The notes: generated from the sequence alone by a model not told the origin. A stretch of DNA of 64,000 bases from Deltaproteobacteria bacterium (GCA_017303575.1 JAFLCL010000018.1:1-64000); one strand, 5' to 3'. Positions 34,306-43,970 are shown, counted from the first letter of the stretch. A program made the numbers and translations.

Positions 34306-36471
34306 TCAGACCGCGCTGCGCGCGAGCGTGATCGTCTCGCCCGTTCGGATCGACTCCGCCATCGCGAGGGTCGCGCGCGAGACCTCGAGGATCTCGTCGG
34401 CTGGAATCGGTGCGGGCCCGCGTCCGCGCAGGGCGTCGAGGAATCGCGTGACCTGGGCCTCGTGGCCCTTGTCCTTCTCGAGCGCGCGCGTCGTCTTCTC
34501 CTTGCTGCCCCGCACCCACGAAGCGCGCATGAAGTCGTCGACGATCGCGCTCGCTCCACCTGCGTGCAGCTCGATCCGCTCTTTGGGAAGGAGCGTGTTT
34601 CCGAGCGACGTGTAGAGGAGGCTCGCGACGCTGCCATCGGCGAAGCTGAAGGTGGCGACGAAGTTCTCGTGCGCGTGCACGTTGCCTCCCGTGCCGACAC
34701 CGCTCGCGGCGGCGCAGTGCACCTTCACGATGGGTTGGCCCACCAGGTAGCGCGCGAGATCGACGAAGTGACAGCCCTCGCCCACGAGGCGCCCTCCCCC
34801 TTCGGCGGCGTCGACGGTCCAGTGCCCCGCGGGGATCGCGCCCGCGTTCACTCGGATCTGGAGCGTCGCTGCGTGTGGGCTCGCATCGCGGAGCGCTCGC
34901 GCCTGGATCGCCATCGGCGCAAACCGACGGTTGAACCCGACGTGGATCACGCCGCCCGAGCCCGCCAGCGCGGCCTCCACTTCGTCGAGGCCTGCGGCAT
35001 CGATCGCGAGCGGCTTCTCGACGAACACGTGCTTACCCGCGCGGAGCGCGGCCGCCACGAGCGACGCGTGCGAGTCGTGGCGCGTGACGATCACGACGGC
35101 GTCAGTCTCGCGGTCCTCGAGGATCTCGCGGCTGCTCTCGGCGACGTGCGCGAACCCGAAGCGGTCGGCGACGCCGCGCGCCGTGAAGCCGCGGCCCGTC
35201 GCCACCGATCGCAGCACGCACTTGCTCTGGAACGCGGGCAGGAGCACCGAGCGCGCGAACGCGCCGGCCCCGATGAACGACACGCGAGGTGCGCCCGCGA
35301 GCTTCGTCGACGGAGCGCGCGGCGCGCTCTTCGGCATCGGTGTCACGCGCGACGGGTACTCGAGCACGATGCCCATCGACGTCGTGCCCTTGCGCATCAG
35401 CTCGCTGTAGGCGTCGAGCACGCGATCGAACGAGAAGCGATGCGTGACGAGCGGTCCGAGCTTCACGCGTCCGTCGGCGACGAGCGCGAGGAACGAGCGG
35501 AGGTTCTCGGTCTCGGTGAAGCGCACGTAGCTGCGCGGGTAGCCGTAGCCGCGCTCTTCGTACGCGGGGTCGTAGCGGCCGGGCCCGTAGGAGCGCGAGA
35601 GGCGGACCTCGAGCTCCTTCATGTAGTAGGCGTTGCGGTCGTACTCCATCTTGACCGCACCGACGACGACCACGCGCCCGCGATCGCGCGCGATCTCTCC
35701 GGCGAGCACCATGGGCGCGTTGCTGTCGGACGATGCGCACACGAGGACGGCGTCGAGGCCGTAGCCGCCGGTCGCGTCGAGGAACCGATCCTTGGCATCG
35801 CCCTCGTCGAGCGTGAACGCATCGTCGGCGCCGAGCTCCTTGGCGAGCGCGACGCGCGCGGCGTTGAAGTCCGCGCCGATCACGCGACAGCCATTGGCCT
35901 TGAGGAGCTGCACGGTGAGGAGCCCGAGCAGGCCGAGGCCGAGCACGGCGACCTCCTCGCCCAGCTCGGGCTTGGTGATGCGGACGCCCTGGAGCGCGAT
36001 GGCGCCCAGCGTTCCGAAGGCAGCCTGCTCGGCGCTCACACCCGCCGGCGCACGCACGACGAGGTTCTTCGGCACCAGCACTTCTTCGGCGTGGCTCGCG
36101 TAGCCTGCGCCCGCGCACGCCACGAGCATCCCGGGCGCGAAGTCTTCCGCGTCGGTGCCCGCGGCGACGACCTCGCCCGCGCACGCGTAGCCCACCGGCA
36201 CTGGCTCGTTGAGCTTCGAGGTCACCGCCCGGTAGGCGGCCCCGAGGCCATCGCGCTGCACCTTGTCGAGCACCTTGCGGACGAGGTCCGGGCGCGCGCG
36301 CGCCTTCTCGGCGAGGTTCTTCTGCGCGAGCTCGAGGATCATGCGCTCGGTGCCCGGCGACACGATCGAGGCCACGTTCTTCACGTGCACCATGCCCTCG
36401 CGGGCGCGAGGCGAAGGGACGTCGACCACGGTGAGCGCACCGTCGTTGAGCGATTGGAGGAGCTGACGCAT
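34306..36471 (-). CDS. Bi-domain oxidoreductase: zinc-type alcohol dehydrogenase fused to Gfo/Idh/MocA
   Basis: 721 residues in two parts. Residues 1 to about 370 are a medium-chain dehydrogenase, with GYACAGEVVAAG, VAVLGLGLLGLLTVQLLKANG as the Rossmann fold, and a family-typical RSYGPGRYDPAYEERGYGYP segment. From about residue 390 a second Rossmann fold starts (RVSFIGAGAFARSVLLPAF). The Gfo/Idh motif follows (VFVEKPLAIDAAGLDEVE), then RFAPMAIQARALR. The fused form is known from polysaccharide loci together with heparinase II/III and asnB. Likely a two-step NAD(P)-linked conversion of a sugar nucleotide, perhaps oxidation and reduction at one carbon. Confidence 0.9.
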   Translation of the reverse strand: MRQLLQSLNDGALTVVDVPSPRAREGMVHVKNVASIVSPGTERMILELAQKNLAEKARARPDLVRKVLDKVQRDGLGAAYRAVTSKLNEPVPVGYACAGEVVAAGTDAEDFAPGMLVACAGAGYASHAEEVLVPKNLVVRAPAGVSAEQAAFGTLGAIALQGVRITKPELGEEVAVLGLGLLGLLTVQLLKANGCRVIGADFNAARVALAKELGADDAFTLDEGDAKDRFLDATGGYGLDAVLVCASSDSNAPMVLAGEIARDRGRVVVVGAVKMEYDRNAYYMKELEVRLSRSYGPGRYDPAYEERGYGYPRSYVRFTETENLRSFLALVADGRVKLGPLVTHRFSFDRVLDAYSELMRKGTTSMGIVLEYPSRVTPMPKSAPRAPSTKLAGAPRVSFIGAGAFARSVLLPAFQSKCVLRSVATGRGFTARGVADRFGFAHVAESSREILEDRETDAVVIVTRHDSHASLVAAALRAGKHVFVEKPLAIDAAGLDEVEAALAGSGGVIHVGFNRRFAPMAIQARALRDASPHAATLQIRVNAGAIPAGHWTVDAAEGGGRLVGEGCHFVDLARYLVGQPIVKVHCAAASGVGTGGNVHAHENFVATFSFADGSVASLLYTSLGNTLLPKERIELHAGGASAIVDDFMRASWVRGSKEKTTRALEKDKGHEAQVTRFLDALRGRGPAPIPADEILEVSRATLAMAESIRTGETITLARSAV

Positions 36472-36717
36472 GGGCGGCGGGTACCCCGGTGAGAAGCTGT
36501 TCGCAAGCGAGGAGCGTCTCGCGAAGTGTTGGTGTCGCCGTCGGCCGCGACGTTCGACTGAACGTCCATCCCCTCCCTGCAACCAAGCTGCGGCCACAGT
36601 CGATCGCACCCGGCCGGTCCCGTGTACGTCGGGGTAGCGAATCGCGGTCGACTTGGTAGCGTCTGCCCCCCCGACGCCTGCGCACGGTGCTCGGAACACT
36701 CTGGAGATGACCCTCTC
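36472..36717. promoter_or_regulatory. Divergent promoter region with an 18-bp inverted repeat
   Basis: 246 bp between two divergent sugar-metabolism genes. GACGTTC-GACT-GAACGTC (36549-36566) is a perfect 7-bp inverted repeat with a 4-bp centre, suited to a dimeric regulator. It lies about 80 bp upstream of the fused oxidoreductase start and 150 bp upstream of the epimerase start. Confidence 0.4.
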
Positions 36718-37650
36718 ATGGCGAAGATCCTGATCACCGGTGGCGCCGGCAACATCGGCTCGGCCCTCGCGAAGCGCCTCGTCGAGCACCCCGAGCACGA
36801 CGTGCTCGTGGTCGACAACCTCTCCACCGGGTCCCTGTCGAAGCTGCCGACGGGACGGCCGAACCTCCGCTTCGTGCGCGCGGACGTGAACGACATCCAC
36901 ACGGTCACCTCGATCGTCGTTCGTCACGCGCCCGACTACATCTTTCACTACGCGGCGGTGGTGGGCGTGCAGCGCACGCTGCAGAACCCCATCGCGGTCC
37001 TCAACGACATCAAGGGGATCCAGAACATCCTCGAGCTCGCGAAGAACACGGGCGTGAAGAAGGTGTTCTACTCGTCGTCGTCCGAGGTCTACGGCGAGCC
37101 GGTGGAGATGCCGCAGCGTGAGGACGTCACCCCGCTCAACGCTCGGCTGCCCTACGCGGTGGTGAAGAACATCGGCGAGTGCTTCTGCCGCTCCTACCAG
37201 CAGGAGCACGGGCTCGAGTTCGTCATCTTCCGGTTCTTCAACACCTACGGGCCCGACCAGACGCCCGACTTCGTGCTCCCCCGCTTCCTCCAGAAGGCGC
37301 TGCGTCACGAGCCGATCGGCGTGTTCGGCGATGGATCGCAGACGCGGACGTTCTGCTACGTCACCGACAACGTCGATGCGTGCGTGGCCGCGATGCAGTC
37401 CGACAGCTGCGCGGGTCAGGTCATCAACATCGGCAGCGACATCGAGATGACGATCCTCGACTTGGCGAAGATGATCATCGCGCGCACGGGGTCGCGGTCG
37501 CGCATCGAGCACCTGCCCCCGCTCGCCGAGGGCGACATGCGCCGTCGCTGCCCCGACGTGACGAAGATGCGCCAGCTGATCGGCCGCCCCTTGGTCTCCG
37601 TCGAGGAGGGCATCGACCGGATGGCGGCCCACTACCGCACCGCGAGCTGA
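36718..37650 (+). CDS. NAD-dependent sugar-nucleotide epimerase/dehydratase
   Basis: 310 residues of the extended short-chain dehydrogenase family. The NAD-binding Gly-rich loop is ITGGAGNIGSALAKRLVEH, the substrate strand is FHYAAVVGVQRTLQNP, and the catalytic pair is Tyr-xxx-Lys in LPYAVVKNIGE, preceded by YSSSSEVYGEP. It is UDP-glucose 4-epimerase- or UDP-glucuronate decarboxylase-like. RFFNTYGPDQTPDFVLPRFL and IGVFGDGSQTRTFCYV fit that clade. The ATG has GGAG nearby. Precise substrate is not readable. Confidence 0.9.
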   Translation: MAKILITGGAGNIGSALAKRLVEHPEHDVLVVDNLSTGSLSKLPTGRPNLRFVRADVNDIHTVTSIVVRHAPDYIFHYAAVVGVQRTLQNPIAVLNDIKGIQNILELAKNTGVKKVFYSSSSEVYGEPVEMPQREDVTPLNARLPYAVVKNIGECFCRSYQQEHGLEFVIFRFFNTYGPDQTPDFVLPRFLQKALRHEPIGVFGDGSQTRTFCYVTDNVDACVAAMQSDSCAGQVINIGSDIEMTILDLAKMIIARTGSRSRIEHLPPLAEGDMRRRCPDVTKMRQLIGRPLVSVEEGIDRMAAHYRTAS

Positions 37651-37654
37651 GCCG

Positions 37655-38743
37655 ATGGCCAAGCGCCGCGTTCTCATCCTCTACGCCAACGTCACCGGGT
37701 ACCTCCTCCGTTGCATCGACGCGCTCGTCGACAACCACGACACCGAGGTGCTGTTGGTCCACTGGAAGCTGTGGAACCAGACGCCGCTCGAGCTCGCGCA
37801 GCGCGCGTCGGTGGAGCGCGTCGTCAAGCAGGACGTGGACTTCGCGACGCTGCGCGAGCGCTGCGTCCGGTTCGATCCCGACATCGTCGTAACCTCGGGG
37901 TGGATGGAGCGCGACTACCTCCGCATCGCCAAGGAGCTCCATCGGGACCGCGGCGCGACGACTGTGTGCGCGTTCGACGGGCACTGGAACGGCACGCTGC
38001 GTCAGCGCGCGGGGCGGATCTGGTTCCAACTCCTTCAGAAGCCGCACTTCGACTACGCGTGGATTCCCGCGCAGGGCCTGCTCCAGTACGAGCTCGCGCG
38101 CCGGCTGGGCTTCCCGAAGAACCGCATCCTCACGGGCGTGTACTCGGGCGATCAGGCAGCGTTCCGCGCTGCGTACGAGCGCGGTCGGCCAGCGCGCGGC
38201 GTGGCGTATCCCAAGACGTTCTTCTACGTCGGTCGTTTCTCTCCGGAGAAGGGCACCGTCGAGCTCTACCAAGCGTTCAAGGCCCTCAGCGCGCGGGGAG
38301 CCGCCCACGGGTGGCGCCTCGTGCTCGTCGGCGCCGGGCCCACTGCCGATCAGATGCCGCCGACCTCGGACATCGAGGTTCGGCCGTTCGTTCAGCCGCA
38401 CGACCTTCCCAGCATCGTTCCCGAGGTCGGTTGCCTGGTCCTGCCGAGCCATCGCGACCAGTGGGGTGTGGTGGTGCACGAGTTCGCGGCCGCGGGTGTC
38501 CCGCTGCTCGTGACGGAGGTCGCGGGCGCCGTGCCCGGCTTCGTGAAGGACGGGTACACGGGCTTCACCTTCGATCCGCGCCGCGCGGGTGATCTCGAGC
38601 GTCGCCTCGAGCAGCTCACGCGCTGCTCCAACGATCAATTGCTCGCGATGGGTGACCGCGCGACGGCCCTCTCCTTCGTCGCGACACCGGACCTCTGGGC
38701 CGCCACCCTCGGCTTCCTGCCCACCCGACACGACCGGCGATGA
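37655..38743 (+). CDS. Glycosyltransferase family 4
   Basis: 362 residues; begins 4 bp after the epimerase stop. It has the C-terminal donor lobe of GT4 enzymes, with FFYVGRFSPEKGTVELYQAF, LVLVGAGPTADQMP and a PSHRDQWGVVVHEFAAAGVP donor-site motif containing the second Glu. The N-terminal lobe is shorter than usual. It is overlapped by the next gene (ATGA), giving a tight three-gene plus-strand unit with the epimerase and CgeB-like gene. Confidence 0.87.
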   Translation: MAKRRVLILYANVTGYLLRCIDALVDNHDTEVLLVHWKLWNQTPLELAQRASVERVVKQDVDFATLRERCVRFDPDIVVTSGWMERDYLRIAKELHRDRGATTVCAFDGHWNGTLRQRAGRIWFQLLQKPHFDYAWIPAQGLLQYELARRLGFPKNRILTGVYSGDQAAFRAAYERGRPARGVAYPKTFFYVGRFSPEKGTVELYQAFKALSARGAAHGWRLVLVGAGPTADQMPPTSDIEVRPFVQPHDLPSIVPEVGCLVLPSHRDQWGVVVHEFAAAGVPLLVTEVAGAVPGFVKDGYTGFTFDPRRAGDLERRLEQLTRCSNDQLLAMGDRATALSFVATPDLWAATLGFLPTRHDRR

Positions 38744-39798
38744 CCTCTCCTCGCCCCGTCGTGCTCGTGGCGGGCGACTTCCAGCACGACATCTACGAGC
38801 CCGCGTTCTGTCGCGGCCTGCGCGCGTCAGGCGCGATCGTGCACGAGCTGCACGCTCGACGCTGGCTCGGGCCCACCGACCTCCTCTTCCGTGCGCAGAG
38901 TCGCCTGGTGGCCGGGCCCGGCGTGCTGGCGCTCCGAGCGGCGTTCGTGGCGCGCTGCGCGTCGGAGCGTCCAGACGTCGTGCTCGCGTGGCGGGCTCCG
39001 TGGCTGTCGCCGCGGACCCTCGAGCTCGCGCGACGCGCGGGCGCGCGGCGCATCGTGCTCTACAACAACGACGATCCCTTCGGGCCCGATCGTGATCTCC
39101 GCATCTGGCGCCGCTTCCGACGCAGCATTCCCGCCGCCGATGCCGTCTACGTCTACCGCCGCGTCAACCTCGACGAGGCGCGCGACGCGGGTGCGCGTCG
39201 GGTGGGCCTCTTGCGCTCGTACTTCGACCCGGCCGTGCATCGACCGCTGCCGAGCGAAGACGCGGCTCTGTCGTCGTTCGCCAGCGACGTGGTGTTCGTG
39301 GGTCACTACGAGCCCGACGGTCGCGCCGAGGCGATGGAGGCGCTCGCTCGAACGACGCTGCGCGTGCGTCTCTTCGGCACTGGATGGGACGCTGTGGCGG
39401 ACCGCCCGGCGCTGGCTCCGCTCCTCCCCGCGCCACGCGTGGGAGGGGACGACTACGTCCGTGCCATCCAGGCGAGCCGCGTCGCGCTCGTCTTCCTCTC
39501 CGGACGAAACCGCGACGAGTACACGCGGCGTTGCTTCGAGATCCCCGCCATCGGGACCGCCATGCTCGCCCCGCGCAACGACGAGATGCGTGAGCTCTTT
39601 CGCGACGGCGAAGAGGTCGCGCTCTACGGCACGGTCGACGAGCTCGTGAGCCGCGCCCGCGCGTTGTGTGAAGACGACACGCTCCGCGAGCGCATCGCGC
39701 TCGGAGGTGCGGCTCGTTGCCGGATGGACGGGCACGACGTGGTCTCGCGCGCGGCGTCGTGGCTGCGAGCGGAGCTCGAAGAGCCGGTCGCGGGCTAG
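38740..39798 (+). CDS. CgeB-like glycosyltransferase
   Basis: 352 residues. It resembles the CgeB/DUF3880 group of GT-B transferases: LYNNDDPFGPDR, DVVFVGHYEPDGRAEAMEAL and a C-terminal donor lobe with RCFEIPAIGTAMLAPRNDEM and LFRDGEEVALYG. CgeB itself glycosylates spore outer surface in Bacillus; the myxobacterial members sit in surface-polysaccharide clusters. Its TAG stop overlaps the TAG of the convergent asnB gene, both read from the palindrome CTAG at 39795-39798. Confidence 0.8.
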   Translation: MTSPRPVVLVAGDFQHDIYEPAFCRGLRASGAIVHELHARRWLGPTDLLFRAQSRLVAGPGVLALRAAFVARCASERPDVVLAWRAPWLSPRTLELARRAGARRIVLYNNDDPFGPDRDLRIWRRFRRSIPAADAVYVYRRVNLDEARDAGARRVGLLRSYFDPAVHRPLPSEDAALSSFASDVVFVGHYEPDGRAEAMEALARTTLRVRLFGTGWDAVADRPALAPLLPAPRVGGDDYVRAIQASRVALVFLSGRNRDEYTRRCFEIPAIGTAMLAPRNDEMRELFRDGEEVALYGTVDELVSRARALCEDDTLRERIALGGAARCRMDGHDVVSRAASWLRAELEEPVAG

Positions 39799-41669
39799 AG
39801 CGACCGCAACCACGCCTGCGTGACGAGCACCGCCCAGACGTGGAGGGATACGTCGCGTCGTCCGCCACGCAGCTCGGCGAGGAGGGCAGCGACGGCGTCG
39901 GGCTGGAAGAGCCCGGTGTCCTTCAGCGCGCGCGGCGAGAGATAGGCATCCACCAACGCGCCGAGGTCCCGCGTGATCCAGATGCCCATCGGCGGGTTGA
40001 AGCCGAGCTTGGGTCGGCCGAGGATCCGCTTCGGCAAGAGATCGCGCACCGCGTCACGGAAGAGGCTCTTCATCGAGAGCATGGGCATCCGCATCGGCGC
40101 CGGGATCTTCGCGACGAGCTCGACGAGGACGTGATCACAGTACGGCACGCGGAGCTCGAGGCCGTGCGCCATGCTCATGCGATCACCGTATGCGAGGATG
40201 TTGTTCGGGAGAAACGAGCGGAGGTCGGCGTACGACGCACGCTCGACGTCATCGCCTCGGGGACGCGAGTGGAAGATCGACGCGAGGTAGGACTCGGGCG
40301 GCTCCTCCGCGAGGTGCTCGGGCCGGAGCAGCGCCGCGCGCTCGCTCGGTTCGAAGTAGCCAATCCAGCGCTGGTAGCGCGCCTCGAGTGGCAGCGTGGT
40401 CGTGCTGAGGAATTCGCGGGCGCGTCGGTAGCGATGGTTGCCCGAGACGGACTCGCGGATGCGCGGCGCCACAGCGTCGGCGACGAGCTGCCGCGCCGAG
40501 CGCGGGATCCATCGGGAAGCCGAGGCCAGCGCCAGCCCCGCGTAGCGCGGATACCCGAGGAACAGCTCGTCGCCGCCGTCTCCTGCGAGCGCCACGGTCA
40601 CGTGCTCGCGCGTCAGCCGAGACAGCTCGTACGAGAGGAGCGCCGTGGGGTTGCCGAAGGGCTGATCGAAGTGGGCGAACATCCGCGGCAGGAGCTCGAC
40701 GAGCTGCGGCCTCACGGCGATCTCGGTGTGCTCCGTCCCGAACCAATTCGCGACCTCGCGGGCGTAGCCGCGCTCGTCATAGAGCTGCTCGCCTTCGCCG
40801 AAGGTCATGCAGAACGTGCGCAGCGGCGTCGAGGAGCGCTGCTGCATGAGGCCGACGATGGTGCTCGAGTCGAGCCCTCCCGAGAGGAACGCGCCCACCG
40901 GAACGTCGGCGATCGCGTGCTGCGCCATCACCACCTCGAGCTCCGCGCGGATCTCCGCAGCCAGCTCGCGCCGATCGCGCCTCGTCTCTTGGGGCTCCGG
41001 TACGTCCCAGTACCGTGCCTCCGTCACACGGCCCTCCCGATCGACGAGGAGCTCGTGTGCCGGCAGCACCTCACGCACGCCTTCGAAGGCGGTCTCGGGG
41101 CCCGGCACGTAGAGGTACGTCAGGTACCGATCGATCGCGCCCCGGGCGATGGTGCGCGGGATGCCGAGCGCGAAGAGGCCCTTCATCTCCGAGGCGAACG
41201 CGAGCCCTCCCGGCACGCGCGCGACGAAGAGCGGCTTGATCCCGAGGCGATCACGGACCAGCCACGTCGAGCCGTCGCGCCGATCCCAGATCGCGAACGC
41301 GAACATCCCGCGCAGCTGGCGAAGCACCTCGTGTCCCCAGCGCAGGTAGCCCTCGAGGATCACCTCGGTGTCCGACGTCGTCCGGAACACCACCCCCAGT
41401 GCCTCGAGGCGAGTGCGCAGCTCGAGGAAGTTGTAGATCTCGCCGTTGAAGACGATCACCACGTCGCCCGCGCGGCTCTGCATCGGCTGCACGGCGCGCT
41501 CGGAGAGGTCGAGGATCGCGAGACGCGCATGGCCGAGCGCGACGAAGCGTGGCCCGTCCTCGGTGCACCACGTCTCACGCGCGTCGGGCCCTCGGTGCTT
41601 CAGCGCAGCGAGGCCCGCCCCGATGTCGGGCGCCCGGCCCGTGCCGATCCAACCGATGATGCCGCACAT
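39795..41669 (-). CDS. asnB: Asparagine synthase-like amidotransferase, polysaccharide-locus copy
   Basis: 624 residues. The N-terminal class-II glutamine amidotransferase starts MCGIIGWIGTG with the catalytic Cys2, followed by FNGEIYNFLELR. The C-terminal ATP-binding half carries the PP-loop SGGLDSSTIVGLM and [15 protein letters not shown]. True asparagine synthesis is possible, but in polysaccharide loci paralogues (WbpS-like) amidate uronic acids. It is coupled to an upstream GT4 gene by TGATG. A second AsnB is encoded at 51370-53202. Confidence 0.92.
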   Translation of the reverse strand: MCGIIGWIGTGRAPDIGAGLAALKHRGPDARETWCTEDGPRFVALGHARLAILDLSERAVQPMQSRAGDVVIVFNGEIYNFLELRTRLEALGVVFRTTSDTEVILEGYLRWGHEVLRQLRGMFAFAIWDRRDGSTWLVRDRLGIKPLFVARVPGGLAFASEMKGLFALGIPRTIARGAIDRYLTYLYVPGPETAFEGVREVLPAHELLVDREGRVTEARYWDVPEPQETRRDRRELAAEIRAELEVVMAQHAIADVPVGAFLSGGLDSSTIVGLMQQRSSTPLRTFCMTFGEGEQLYDERGYAREVANWFGTEHTEIAVRPQLVELLPRMFAHFDQPFGNPTALLSYELSRLTREHVTVALAGDGGDELFLGYPRYAGLALASASRWIPRSARQLVADAVAPRIRESVSGNHRYRRAREFLSTTTLPLEARYQRWIGYFEPSERAALLRPEHLAEEPPESYLASIFHSRPRGDDVERASYADLRSFLPNNILAYGDRMSMAHGLELRVPYCDHVLVELVAKIPAPMRMPMLSMKSLFRDAVRDLLPKRILGRPKLGFNPPMGIWITRDLGALVDAYLSPRALKDTGLFQPDAVAALLAELRGGRRDVSLHVWAVLVTQAWLRSL

Positions 41670-42811
41670 CAGCGCGCCTCCTCGAACACGCGCAGCAGCT
41701 GCCGTGCGGTCCTCTCCCACGAGTACCGCTTCACCCGCTCGATGCCGCGCCTGGAGAGCGTCTCGCGCAACGCCTGATCGTTGGTGGCCCGCTCGATCGC
41801 GCGCGCGATGTCGTGGGTGTCGTAGGGATCGAAGTAGGTCGCCGCGTCGCCAGCGATTTCGGGCATGGGGCCGAGCTTGGAGGCGAACGTCGGCGCGCCC
41901 GAGGCGAGCCCCTCGACCAGGATGTTCGGGAAATTCTCTACCGTGCTGGGGAACAAGAACGCCATCGCGCGCGCGTAGATCATCGGAAGTTGCTCGTACG
42001 GAACGGCACCGAGCAGCCGCACGCGGTCACCGAGACCGTGGCGCGCGATCCGTGCGCGCACGGCCGCAGCGTAGTCCTGTTGGTGCTCGGCGCCTGCGAT
42101 CACCAGCGACACATCCGAGGGCAGGGTTGGCAGCGCGAGCGCGAAGCCATCCACGAGCTCGACGAAGTTCTTGTAGAAGTAGAACTGCGAGACGCTGAGC
42201 AGGTAGCGCGCGGGAAGGCCCAGCTTGTCCGACAAGGCCTGCGCCTGCGGATCCGACGCCGCCTCCGGACGGAAGGCGGGATCGCGGCCGAGGTAGATGC
42301 ACTCCGAATCGAGCGCGCGTCCCCCGATCTGAGGGAGAATCGAGCGCTGCGCGTAGCGCGAGATGAACACGATCCGCCGCGCGATGCGGCCCGACAACGC
42401 GCCGAGCTCGCGGAGCAGGAAGAAGCGACGACGCTCGTGCGCCGGCACGCGCGCCATCACCCGCGGCTCGAACGGGGCCATGTTCTGGTACATCAGCACC
42501 TGAGGCTTCGGTGCCGTCAGCACCGCGAGCCCGCCGGGGGAGAACACGATGTCCGCTCGGTCGAGCACGCTGCGCACGGGCAGCTCGAGCTGCTCCCACA
42601 CAAGGCGAGAGACGAGCGACTCACCCCGCTGAGCGACCTCGAAATGGACCCGTGGATGGTGGGGATCCATGGCGGCGGCCGAGTCCTCGTGCGCGACCAC
42701 GATGTACTCGTGCGCACCGCCATCGGCATCGACGAACGCCGGAAGGAGGTTGCGCATCACCGTGATGCCGCCGCCGAGACGGGCCGACGTCGCGTTCACC
42801 AGGACTCGCAT
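41669..42811 (-). CDS. Glycosyltransferase family 4
   Basis: 380 residues. The N-terminal lobe begins MRVLVNATSARLGGGITVMR, the Gly-Gly-Gly loop of several GT4 mannosyl/rhamnosyl transferases. The C-terminal lobe has LLSVSQFYFYKNFVELVDGF, AEHQQDYAAAVRAR and the donor motif PSTVENFPNILVEGLASGAP. The ATG at 42811 sits immediately beside a 26-bp inverted repeat (42812-42837). Coupled to asnB downstream by overlapping stop and start. Confidence 0.9.
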   Translation of the reverse strand: MRVLVNATSARLGGGITVMRNLLPAFVDADGGAHEYIVVAHEDSAAAMDPHHPRVHFEVAQRGESLVSRLVWEQLELPVRSVLDRADIVFSPGGLAVLTAPKPQVLMYQNMAPFEPRVMARVPAHERRRFFLLRELGALSGRIARRIVFISRYAQRSILPQIGGRALDSECIYLGRDPAFRPEAASDPQAQALSDKLGLPARYLLSVSQFYFYKNFVELVDGFALALPTLPSDVSLVIAGAEHQQDYAAAVRARIARHGLGDRVRLLGAVPYEQLPMIYARAMAFLFPSTVENFPNILVEGLASGAPTFASKLGPMPEIAGDAATYFDPYDTHDIARAIERATNDQALRETLSRRGIERVKRYSWERTARQLLRVFEEAR

Positions 42812-42911
42812 GGGCCGCGGAGTATAGTCCGCGGCCCTCCGTCGGCCCGGCCCATGAGGACCGTCGTCCGGGGGCGAACGCCAGGACCCCGACTCGCATC
42901 GAAGAAGCCCC
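42812..42911. promoter_or_regulatory. Divergent promoter with nested -10 boxes in a 26-bp inverted repeat
   Basis: GGGCCGCGGA (42812-42821), the spacer GTATAG, and TCCGCGGCCC (42828-42837) form a perfect 10-bp inverted repeat. TATAGT (42823-42828, plus) and TATACT (42826-42821 read on minus) both resemble -10 boxes and overlap within it. If the minus box is used, the GT4 mRNA would have a leader of only a few bases. No clear -35 boxes were found at 17 bp. Confidence 0.45.
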
Positions 42912-43970
42912 ATGACTCACACCGTCCGCCGCCGCGCCTTCGTCACCGGGATCACGGGACAGGACGGCTCCTACCTCGCCGATCTCCTCGTCGCGAAAGG
43001 CTACGAAGTCCACGGCGTGATGCGGCGCGCCTCGACCTTCAACACCGGGCGCATCGATCACCTGTATCGAGATCCTCACGATCCGGAGGCACGGCTCTTC
43101 CTCCACCACGGCGACCTCGCCGATGGCTCGGGCCTCCGCCACGCGCTCGAGCAGGTCCGTCCCGACGAGATCTACAACCTCGGCGCGCAGTCCCACGTGC
43201 GCGTGTCGTTCGACGCCCCCGAGTACACGGCCGACGTGACCGGCAGCGGCACGCTTCGGCTCCTCGCGGCGTACCGCGACTACGCGCGCGGGGCGGGCAA
43301 GGACGTGCGCTTCTACCAGGCCGGCAGCTCGGAGATGTTCGGCGCCGCGAAGCCGCCGCAGCTCGAGACCACGCCGTTCCATCCTCGCAGCCCTTATGCC
43401 GTCGCGAAGGTCGCCGCTCACTGGTACGCGGTGAACTACCGCGAGTCCTACGGGCTCTTCATCAGCAACGGGATCCTCTTCAACCACGAGTCTCCACGTC
43501 GCGGCGAGACGTTCGTGACGCGCAAGATCACGCGCGCCGCGACCCGCATCAAGCTCGGCCTCCAGAAGAAGCTCTTCCTCGGCAACCTCGACGCCAAGCG
43601 CGACTGGGGCTTCGCGGGCGACTACGTCGAGGCCATGTGGCGCATGCTCCAGGCACCCGCGCCCGACGACTACGTGGTGGCCACGGGCGAGGCGTACTCC
43701 GTGCGCGACTTTCTCGAGGCGACCTTCACGCAGCTGGGCCTCGACTGGCGCGCGTACGTCGAGACCGATCCCCGCTACCTCCGTCCTGCGGAGGTGGATC
43801 ACCTGCTCGGGGACGCGAGCAAGGCGCGCGATGCGCTGGGATGGAAGCCGCAGGTCAGCTTCGCCGGGCTCGTCGCGATGATGGTCGAGCACGACCTCGA
43901 GCTCGCACACCGCGAAAAGACGCTGCGCGAGGCCGGTCACTCCTCCGCCCTGGAGCGACAGCATGACTGA
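42912..43970 (+). CDS. gmd: GDP-mannose 4,6-dehydratase
   Basis: 352 residues, normal for Gmd. The N-terminus has the signature [24 protein letters not shown], then [36 protein letters not shown], and the catalytic region with [22 protein letters not shown]. It converts GDP-D-mannose to GDP-4-keto-6-deoxymannose, first step toward GDP-L-fucose or GDP-rhamnose. It overlaps fcl by 8 bp. Confidence 0.97.
   Translation: MTHTVRRRAFVTGITGQDGSYLADLLVAKGYEVHGVMRRASTFNTGRIDHLYRDPHDPEARLFLHHGDLADGSGLRHALEQVRPDEIYNLGAQSHVRVSFDAPEYTADVTGSGTLRLLAAYRDYARGAGKDVRFYQAGSSEMFGAAKPPQLETTPFHPRSPYAVAKVAAHWYAVNYRESYGLFISNGILFNHESPRRGETFVTRKITRAATRIKLGLQKKLFLGNLDAKRDWGFAGDYVEAMWRMLQAPAPDDYVVATGEAYSVRDFLEATFTQLGLDWRAYVETDPRYLRPAEVDHLLGDASKARDALGWKPQVSFAGLVAMMVEHDLELAHREKTLREAGHSSALERQHD

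Noticed and set aside
36472-37677. An upstream extension of the fused oxidoreductase frame
   Set aside because: It is antisense to the NAD epimerase; the ATG at 36471 begins a typical dehydrogenase.
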